Below, in pieces: positions 55,882 through 64,000 of a stretch of 64,000 nucleotides of DNA; the first letter of the stretch is position 1; every line of letters begins with the position of its first letter. The DNA is taken from positions 53,885,741 through 53,949,740 of the forward strand of contig CM041465.1 of NCBI GenBank assembly GCA_023213395.1, in the 5' to 3' direction. Source of the DNA: Cycas panzhihuaensis. Its lineage: Eukaryota; Cycadophyta. A program made the position numbers and the translations under genes. Below the pieces are notes generated by a model. The model was not told the origin of the DNA and ran no database searches. It was given only the letters and a program-made list of their open reading frames with translations.

Positions 55882-58461
55882 TGAAAGCGCTCTCCGTAGG
55901 CGGTGATCCTACGTCTAGCAAAGGGATACAAAACACAACACTGACTGGGCTAGACAGCGAGGATCTCACCTCACAGGACGTCAGGTGTCTTGGGAGCGGG
56001 TTCGGGGACTGCAAGGTGCCTGGTTGCTTCCAAGTAGCCGTGTAAATACGAGGCCTTCCTACCCTTCATATGGCTGGGAAGGAGAGGGAAACCTCGCGCG
56101 TTGCGGCTTCTCAAGGTAATGAGAAGGCAACGAGGGGGCAACAAAATCAACGTGCAACAGGTGTGAAGTACAGTGTACTTGGGGTATGCAACGTAAACGG
56201 GTCTTCTATCTCTATGTAATGCAAAGTAAAAGAAACGGTACATGAAAGTAAATGTAGAATAAAAGACTATTTCCTTTTTCCTTTATGTTTCCTTATCTTT
56301 TACTTATCAAGCATGTACAAAAAGCAAGAATGATATAAAAGGAAAAAAATAAAGGAAATGCGAGGAATACCTGGGTCCGGCGGTTGAGGTCAAAGTACAG
56401 TTGATCTTGCGTCATTTTCGCTCCCTCCTTCTCCTTTCTCCACGCACGCGACGTCGATTGACGGTGATAAGGGGGCTCACTTACCTCCCCTTGAGCATGC
56501 GAAATCAAAATGAAATGAAAGGACGAGAAGGAAACGCAAAACTAAAGGAGAGAAAGTACCATGAGTGAGCTAACCGGCAATGGGTTCACTCCACGCGCTA
56601 CCTCCACCGATGCGATCCTGCAAGAGAACACAAAGAGTACCTTCCTCTCGAGGGAGAGGCTACAAAATATACAAGGAGATATATGTGTATGAACTGCAAA
56701 CTGAAATCAACTTAGCTAATCAAACTAAGCTATATGTCAAAATGTAGCAAAACGGAAACGAGAGCATATGAGGTACTTCTACACTACCAAGTGCCACAAA
56801 CACACGAAGTGGAACTGAGTATAGCCTCGGGATGGCTAACTCACCCATGAGAGGTCTCCAAAGGGGCCTGGGAAAGGAATGGCAGGTGGTAACAAAGGTG
56901 GACACGGGTTGTCATGGCCGGTGCGGACACCTGACACAATCTTCTAAACTCCTTCGACCCGTTCCTTAGGACAGCGTGTATGGTAAGGGGAAGAGGACAA
57001 GGGACGGAACCCTTGGGGAGAAGGACGGCAATGGGGGACGGAGCCCCGCCTATCTCCCTCAAATCCTCGTGTATGCTCCCTTACTCTAGCTGACTGAGGA
57101 AAGAATGGAAGAAGACTTGGAGAAAATGAGGAAATCCAAGAAAGCAGGAAAAGCGGATTCGGGTCAAGGTAGCACTAAGGGGCGGCTATGGCCAATGGTA
57201 GCTACTTTCATTCAAGGAGTAAAAGCAAAGGGAAAGAAGGGGTAGAATGCTTGACAATGAATATAAGAGACATGCAAGTATGTCCAAGGAGTTTGCAAGC
57301 AAAAAGCAAAGGAAATACAAGTAAAAGGAAGAAGAAATGCAAGAAAATACAAAAAAAACAAGTAAAGCTAAGGGGTACCTTATGTAGAGAGGTCATGCAT
57401 GCCTCCTACCACTAGGACGATGAAATAGAGGTCAAATGAAGACTGATCATGAGTGCTCCCAGCTGCAAAGTAGATGGAGGAAGCCCTTTGTGAAGTTGGG
57501 GATGTGAAGCAAGTCTTTGGGGCAACTTCTTAGTTGAAGAAGTCCCTTGAATCTTTGTGTAGTTGCAAGAGGAAGAGAGCTGGTTGTGGAGAGTAGTAAG
57601 GCAAGCAATGGCCTGCAAAATCCACCTGGCGCCTTGTCCTTCCTCCTCGATCATTGTGCTGAACCTCTTTGATTTCTGTGTCTTCTCTTGTCTTTTGTAG
57701 AGAGCTTTTCTTTAGAAAACTTAGAAAAATGAGCTCAAGAATGATGCCAATGAGTAAAAAAAAACATTTTATGTCTTGTTCACAGTAAGTGAACGTTGGG
57801 GGCATTAGGGCGTCTCCAATCGTACGGAGCTACGCGGCAGTTCCGTGAAAAAACGTGGAAACTGTCGCGTGGTTCTCTTTTTTAAATTTCGAGCAGATGC
57901 ATCATGCAAATTCCAGCATCTGCAAATTCTTGATGCAGAGCTTAGTTTACCACGGTACCAGCTTGAAATTTAAAAAAAGAGAAAAATGAGAAAAATGAAA
58001 GAAAAATCAAGCTTTTAAGGTAAGAACATGGGCTAAACATGAATTACATCAGCTGGGGGGAAGGCCCAGGCAGTGGGCAAGTATCCAGAATGATGTAAAG
58101 AGCCCTAACTAAGGGTTAAACCGGACTTAAGAAGGACTGCAACATAAACGACATGTTGTAACAAGCACAAACAAGCTGGCAGAAATAATCCCGAGAAACT
58201 GTGGAGACATCGTGAGTGGTTGTAGGCCATACGGGGTGTCGCATTCGCTAAGGAATGCCCCCGCTGTGAGTCGTCATAGGCTTAAGGCGTGCCGTTAGGC
58301 ACATGCATTATGAGCAAGCAAAAAGGTAATGCGCGCAGGCAGGCATATGTCAAGCAAGCTACTCTAAATTACCTTAATTAATATGGGTAAGAAAAGTGAG
58401 AACATATATACGAACAAACAGTGTCGATCGTCTCAAGTCCATTCCCAATAGGCTGGAAACA
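55882..58461 (-). repeat. Complete LTR shared by G and F
   Basis: About 2580 bp, TGTTTCCAGCC to GAGCGCTTTCA on the minus strand. Polypurine tract of G precedes it (58462-58475, CGCTAAGGGGCG) and F's primer site follows. U3 inverted repeat at about 57830-57872 (CTACGCGGCAGTTCC / GGAAACTGTCGCGTGG), TATA-like CATAAAAT at 57765-57773. Confidence 0.85.
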
Positions 58462-58915
58462 CGCCCCTTAGCGTGAGCCTCACCGCCGAAGCGTAATGTG
58501 ATGGTGAATGCTGACAATCAAGAAACATGAGCAGCACATGCATATATATATATATAAGTAATTAAGAGCAGCACATGATCCAATGGTGTAGGCAAGTGTG
58601 TCGTGGCGAGCAGCGTGGACGAGGCGGAGGCAGGCGAGGACAACGTGAGGCGCCACGTGTCGCCCAAACATCGACACAAACTGGAGAAAGCAAGTAAAGG
58701 GGGTGCCCCCGTCGCCGAAGTGCAGCGTGAAGTAGGAGGGCATCCAGCAAACATAGCAAGCGATCTAACCAAGAATCGGAGGCAGACGCAGTGGCTAGGC
58801 AAGCCTCGAGGCGGTCATCAAGAAGAGGAGGCGGCGCTCAAGGATGAGGCGAGGCAGTGCCGGCCTCGGCGATGAGGTGCCTCAGGATATGCTGAATATG
58901 TAGATTTTGTAAATA
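58462..58915 (-). pseudogene. G: aRNH tail and 3' untranslated region
   Basis: Minus strand ATATTCAGCATATCCTGAGGCACCTC at about 58910-58870 matches the end of aRNH (VDIQHIPRHLN). The catalytic core is absent: the sequence jumps from the AT-rich spacer directly into this tail. B has lost aRNH completely with a different join, so the two deletions are separate events. Confidence 0.7.
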
Positions 58916-59190
58916 TGTAGATGCATGTGTTTCCTTCCGTGTATGGCCATATGTCTAACAGGAGCACACACATCCACCGTAAGCAGAGGTGATCGAGAGG
59001 TGTGAGGTTAGAAATAGAGCGACATACACATCCATGGGGGAGCATAGCAGAATATGCAAAGGAAACAACAGGCAGGAGAAAGGAGTGACGATACTCCACA
59101 GCGTCATCCTAGTTGGGGGATGCCCAAATAGGAGGACAAAGGTTCCCAAACTGCAGGGAACGCGGGTTCGCGAGAGGAACCTAAGAAGAA
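58916..59190 (-). other. G spacer with stem-loop 2
   Basis: Matches A 24930-25250 in reverse, including GTTAGACATATGGCC and GGTTCCCAAACTGCAGGGAACG (stem-loop 2, about 59141-59162). No gene seen. Confidence 0.65.
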
Positions 59191-59870
59191 ACGAGAATCC
59201 ATCTTAAATTGCCATTCTACCCGTGGTTGGGAGGAATGGGAACGATTTAAGAGGGTAGTTTAGGCTCCTTTTGGAGCAAGAATCTATCTTAAATTGCCAT
59301 TCAACCCATGGTTGGGAGGAATGGAAACAATTTAAAATGGTAGTTTAGGCTCGTTTCGGAGCAAGAATCCATCTTAAATTACCATTCAACCCGTGGTTGG
59401 GAGGAATGGAAACAATTTAAAATGGTAGTTTAGGCTCGTTTCAGAGCAAGAATCCATCTTAAATTACCATTCAACCCGTGGTTGGGAGGAATGGAAACAA
59501 TTTAAAATGGTAATTTAGGCTCGTTTCGGAGTAAGAATCCATCTTAAATTGCCATTCAACCCGTGGTTGGGAGGAATGGAAACAATTTAAAATGGTAGTT
59601 TAGGCTCGTTTCGGAGCAAGAATCCATCTTAAATTGCCATTCAAGCCGTGGTTGGGAGGAATGGAAACAATTTAAAATGGTAGTTTAGGCTCGTTTCGGA
59701 GCAAGAATCCATCTTAAATTACCATTCAACCCCTGGTTGGGAGGAATGGAAACAATTTAAAATGGTAGTTTAGGCTTGTTTCGGAGCAAGAATCAATCTT
59801 AAATTGCCATTCAACCCATGGTTGGGAGGAATGGAAATAATTTAAAATGGTAGTTTAGGCTCGTTTCGGA
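59191..59870 (-). repeat. Eight tandem 85-bp stem-loop repeats in G
   Basis: Seven near-identical 85-bp units start at 59276, 59361, 59446, 59531, 59616, 59701 and 59786 (GCAAGAATCCATCTTAAATT...), preceded by one more diverged unit at about 59191. Each unit is an imperfect palindrome (CCATCTTAAATTGCCATTC / GAATGGAAACAATTTAAAATGG). Not CRISPR: units are contiguous with no spacers. Confidence 0.95.
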
Positions 59871-60540
59871 GCAAGAAGAGAGGAAGAGGTGTGCCTAGAC
59901 CCCATAAAGGTAGGGGTAGTCACACGCAGGGTAGGAGATAGGTGACGAAGAGTAGGTCCAGTATCGCTAGGCCTACTAGTAAACTTACTATGGTCAGAAC
60001 CAGATGAGCGCCAGGACACGGCACACGACGGATCGCGTGGCAAGGTTGCATACGAGTAAGAGTGGCTCTAGTCCGAGGTAAGGACCTAGAGCGTGAAGAA
60101 GAAGCGCCTCTACGAGTGGCTCGTCGACGTGGGCGTCTACGTGAAACCGCTCGGGGAGGCCAAGAAGGTAAAATAAATGGCTGGTTTAAGACCAGCGGCT
60201 CGGGAGCCAATGTAGAATGAGGAAGAGCGGGAATATCTGATCGAGATATTCCCCTAGGTGCTCGTGAAACCAGGGTGACATGTCGAGGAGAGGGCCCACA
60301 ACCCTCGCTATTCGAATCAGAATCACTTGTGGCAGCTAAGCAACCGTAACCACCTATGCCAATAGGGGCAAACCTAACTAGGTTTGGCTCATGACGTGGC
60401 ATAGGGTTCGACTGATGAAGGTCGGTCTCCTGAAACAAAGGTCCCACGGAAGGGGTAACCTCCTCAGGATCACTATCTTCATCATCGAAGATAGCCTGGC
60501 AGGCTGGATGAGAGGTGTGAGACGGCATAGGCTCACGAGC
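59871..60540 (-). pseudogene. Arginine-rich region of G replacing RT to integrase
   Basis: Open from 60609 to 59920 together with the protease end. After RFAPIGIGGYGCLAATSD comes SRRRPRRRATRRGASSSRS and RSLPRTRATLTRMQPCHAI, then a hydrophobic tail VLTIVSLLVGLAILDLL. Shared with B (15055-15560). No known domain; strongly basic, so it might bind RNA, but that is a guess. Confidence 0.65.
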
Positions 60541-61079
60541 GACAACTTTAACTTGTCCCTCATGGACAAATTTAAGTTGCCCCCATTGCGTGGAGCAGAC
60601 TGCTCCCATCTGGTCAAGCCATGGTCAGCCCAACAAGAGGTTGTACTCCACATCGACATCGAGGACGACGATGTCGGTAACGACGGTCTTGTCCTCGAGG
60701 GTAAGAGGTATCGAGACAGATCCTAAGGGAGTCTTCTGCACTGCAGCCATAACCACAGCGATTGCCATGGAACAGGTTCCAAAGCGGAAACACCGAGCTC
60801 TTGCATAACGCGCAAGTGCATGGCGTTGACGGAGGAACCGTTGTCCACGATGGTTCTCCGTAACGTGCAATCAGGAGCATCTATGGTAATGGTGAAAGGG
60901 AAGTTCCATTGGCGTTCCCTTCCACTAGATGCGAGGAGATCTCTGGGATCGAAGGAGATAATGGGTTCATCGCTTGGGGTTGTACCCAAGGCGTGAACGG
61001 ACGCGTCATTCGATCCAAGAGCTTCTAGAATGAGCGCTCGTTGCTCCGGGCAACTTCTCAAGACGTCCATGATGGACAT
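60541..61079 (-). pseudogene. G protease
   Basis: MSIMDVLRSCPEQRALILEA from 61079, IVDNGSSVNAMHLRVMQELG active site at about 60850, then a small insertion (TGGTTATGGCTGCAGTGC region, about 60750) shifts the frame, then DVDVEYNLLLG and FVHEGQVKVVARE. Confidence 0.8.
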
Positions 61080-63497
61080 CCCGGTGGCACACGTGGCGGC
61101 TCTTCGACTACGTAGAAAGGCTTACCCCTCCCGGTGGGTTGGGTAAGGGCTCTCCTAAAGTTGAATCACTCGGGGCGCACGGGAATCGTCTTGGGAAGTG
61201 CGGGAATCTCCGGGGGAGTAGCCTCCGGAGGAGGATCAAGCTGCGAGGTAGACGCGGAGGCACCAGTTGCCTCCTTGGCAGCTTGAGACCGGGTTAACGC
61301 GTAGAGAGGAGTGGTCTCGAGCATTTGGATCACCTTCTTTCCCTTGTTACGGGACTGCGAAGGTGATGGAGCGCGGCGGTCAGGAGATCGCGAAGGGGAA
61401 GGCGACCTCTGCACACCCTTACCTCTACCACGCAAAGGGCGGGGATCGGGGGACCTATCCCGATTCCGGCTGTTCCTTTGCTGGACATCGCGACCCCGTT
61501 CCCCATGCTTGGGGAACGGGTCTCTATGAATGGGCTGATCGAGGTTAGGCCTCGATGTTCGCCTAGGGGACGAGTCGCGCGGCGGGGCGTCGCGTGGGTG
61601 TTATGCCCGGCAGTGTGAATCGTCATGGAAACATTCTCCGTGGATGGAGCACCACCTCTTCTCAAGGGGAGGATCGGTCCTCCTTGCTTGAGAAGGCTGG
61701 GCGTTCCCCCCTTTGGGGGGCATCACACGAGAAGTCTGCTGGACGGGTTTATGGGAGGTTGGCGGCGAAGGAGGTTGGAGTTTTAACTCCTTCATCGTGC
61801 GCTCAAATGAGCGAATAGCGGAAGTAAGGGGATCTAGGGTCCTCTCAGTAGGATGAGAGGTGGACCTAGCGGGCTGTGAAGGTTTGGTCTCCTTCGCTGG
61901 AGGAGGCGCCTCGCGGCGTTGCGAGGGCTTGGGAGGTTTCTTGAGTCCCGCTTGGATCTCAATGGCCTCCAAAGCTAAACACCTCGTGATGGCGGAGTCA
62001 CACGTGGTCGTCCCCATCTTGAGGACTTCCACATGCACTTCAGGGCGAAGTGCATTGACAAAGAGATCTCTCTTCAACTCCTCAGGCAACGTAGCCTTGG
62101 TGGAGTGAAGAAGATCGTGAAAACGTCGCACAAAGTCACGATTCATCTCATCGTGACCTTGTTTAGCGACGAGCGCCTTCATTCCGCTTTCGAATGGGCG
62201 GGCTGCGTTAAAGTAGTTGACGAACTCGTCCACTAGTTGTTGGAATGAAGAGATCGAATGGGCAGGAAGGCGGTAAAACCACTTGAGGGCATCACCCTGC
62301 AAGGACCGCGGGAATAGCTTCATAAGTATATGGTCGTAAGCCCAATAATTGATGCACACCATTGAGAAGCTGCGTACATGCTCGGTTGGGTCTTCTTGAC
62401 GAAGTCCGTCGAATTTGGGAACTTGGGAGGGTGAGGCGGCGGGTTAGTCCTCGGCGCCTCGATAGACAATGGCGTCGACCTATAGTCCACGAAAGGACGT
62501 GTCCTTGCTTGGGCTAACGGATCGACAATGGCAAGGATGGATGGGGTGGTAAACCCATCCCTCCTTGGGAAAAGACCCCTTGTTGGAAAGGGGTGCGGGT
62601 AAAACTCGAAAAGGAGGTATACTCCCTTGCGATGTGCAGATAATGGGAGTTGTCTTTGGACGGCGGAAGCGGAGGATGAGGGCCGGTTTTGCCCATATGG
62701 GCCACCCGTAGGTGGCACGACCCCATATGGGTGCAACGGGTCCACCCCATAAATAGGGAGATGGCTTCCCTTGCCTTGCCCCCAAGGTTGAGCAGTGTAA
62801 CCTGGGGGCACGTAAAGAGAAGAACCACTAATCGGGTTTTGGACATATGTAGGAGTGGGTCCTACATGGCTAACGGCGGCGGCACTAGTAGGACCCCGAG
62901 GCCTACTAGGGAACGTATGTATCACGTTCGAAGGTGGCGCGTGCATTTGGCTAGGGCATGGCATGCTAACCCCGAGCTGAGGGAAGGACACACCACGAAC
63001 GGGTCCTGAGGAAGTAGGACCACGGCTGGAAACAGGCGGCGCAACACTTACCTTGGGAGCCGGGGTAGACACGGCATAGGATGTGTATGCGTGGGTAGGG
63101 GCATCGATCGTTGTAGATGACGTAGGCATGGACGAAGAATATGCTACGTTGCGTAGCATTTCTGCGAACCATCTAGGATGCAGCTGGCGGCGCCGAAAGC
63201 ACTCATTGGCGCCTCGGCCGCGTCGGCGGAGGGGTATCCTCGTAGCCATCGAGGTCGAAGGGGCTTCAGTAGGGGATCCTTGAGCGCCGTAAGGCTCGCC
63301 AGTGGGGTGGCGAGCTTCGTGAGGGTCCGAATCTTCCGTTGCTTGAGCGAAAGGCTGAAAGTCATCCGGGTGGAAATGGTCATCTGGGTAGTAGATGGAA
63401 TCATCGCCCTCTTGGGCGGATTCCAGAACAGACGAAGGGAACTCTTGAGTTCCTGAAACTATGGGACGGTAGGCCCAAAAGATGGGTAACCTTCCAT
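61080..63497 (-). pseudogene. gag: G gag
   Basis: Family ATG at 63497 (MEGYPS), with a one-base deletion a few codons later. Continues as SAQEGDDSIYYPDDHFHPDD, SYAVSTPAPKVSVAPPVSSR, GYTAQPWGQGKGSHLPIYGV, then WFYRLPAHSISSFQQLVDEF (capsid), GHDEMNRDFVRRFHDLLHS, KRWCSIHGECFHDDSHC and a basic tail. The 61601-62362 part is open for 253 residues. Frameshifts at about 62400, 61600 and 61150. Confidence 0.82.
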
Positions 63498-63749
63498 TGT
63501 CGAATCGGGGTTCGACGATGGAGGGGAACGAGACGATTGGTCTTCCAACAACGGCGGCAAACCTCGCAAGCGATGCGAGAAACGTCGCATGCAACGCCTT
63601 TGCGAGCGTCGTTAGGAGAAACGGAAAGGAAAGGAAAGGAAGAAACGTAAAACACGTTGGGGGTTGCCCAACTGAAAATGCGGAATGCGAACCTACCTAG
63701 AGGCAAGAACACCAACAAGGAGGGGAAGCGGATTTAGCTTCCTTACTGG

Positions 63750-63769
63750 CGATCCCAGTATGGTCGCCA
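63750..63769 (-). other. Primer binding site of element G
   Basis: Minus strand TGGCGACCATACTGGGATCG, one base after the LTR end; closest to the presumed ancestral motif. Confidence 0.8.
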
Positions 63770-63770
63770 G

Positions 63771-64000
63771 TGAAACGCTCTCCGCGGGGCGGTGATCCTA
63801 TGTCTAGCAAAGGGATACAAAACATAACACTGGCTAGGCTAGACAGCGAGGATCTCACCTCGCAGGGGCGTTCGTCTTGGCCGGGCCAGCGGGTTCGGGC
63901 TCGCAAGGTGCTGGTTGCTTCCAGTGTAGGCAAATCTGAGGCCTTCCTACCCTTCGGATGGCCGGGAAGGAGAGGGAAACCTCGCGCGTTGCGGCTTCTC
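63771..64000 (-). repeat. Element G 5' LTR, tail only
   Basis: TGAAACGCTC at 63771 is the reverse of the LTR end. Continues past the right edge of the window. Compare F's LTR from 55882. Confidence 0.85.

Larger units (their letters stand above)
53628..64000 (-). mobile_element. G-LTR-F tandem of non-autonomous Tat elements
   Basis: On the minus strand: LTR tail of G (64000-63771), G internal region (63769-58462), one complete LTR (58461-55882), then a second primer site and gag (F, to 53628). A single LTR is shared by G as 3' LTR and by F as 5' LTR. G has gag and protease, no RT or integrase, an 8-copy stem-loop array and only the tail of aRNH. Gag of F and G are close to each other. Confidence 0.8.

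Noticed and set aside
59191-59870. Regular repeats that could suggest CRISPR or a satellite array
   Set aside because: Units are contiguous 85-bp copies without spacers inside a plant retrotransposon; a short tandem array rather than CRISPR.

Overview
The window is plant nuclear DNA made entirely of nested LTR retrotransposons. I see no host single-copy gene, tRNA, rRNA or CRISPR array. The host is a seed plant by inference: Ty3/gypsy elements of the Tat type with about 2.5 kb LTRs, a Ty1/copia element primed by initiator tRNA-Met, and a plant mobile domain (PMD) gene. I cannot name the species.

Nesting, oldest to youngest. Element E (+ strand, old and decayed) is the host: 5' LTR tail 31911-32210, gag to 33578, a second block 45703-52110, and a truncated 3' LTR from 52111 to about 53564. 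Element A (+) sits inside E's 5' LTR and spans 252-31910, with its 5' LTR cut by the window edge and by a foreign LTR end at 1-251. A copia element (7134-24702, 5-bp target duplication GGTAG) sits in A's integrase C-terminus. Inside the copia leader sits element B (9217-19177, +), which has no polymerase. Element C (- strand, 33579-45702) sits in E's gag and has lost its 5' LTR and the start of gag. From 53628 to the right edge lies a minus-strand tandem G-LTR-F (53628-64000), joined to E's broken LTR through a 22-bp duplicated filler.

A, C and E share an unusual plan: LTR, primer site, gag-protease-RT-RNase H-integrase, a pair of stem-loops, an antisense intron-containing PMD gene with its own TATA box, a separate sense ORF for a second RNase H (aRNH), polypurine tract, LTR. 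B and G are non-autonomous: gag and protease are kept, RT and integrase are replaced by an arginine-rich stretch of about 0.5 kb, the PMD gene is lost, and the first stem-loop is amplified (3 copies in B, 8 in G). F shows only gag, closest to G.

The most complete pol is in C. Intact aRNH frames with all catalytic acids survive in A (28648-29070) and C (36417-36830). Everything else is broken by stops and frameshifts. The points most worth following are the antisense PMD gene with splice sites conserved between copies, the covarying stem-loop after pol and its amplification in polymerase-less copies, and the separately encoded aRNH.
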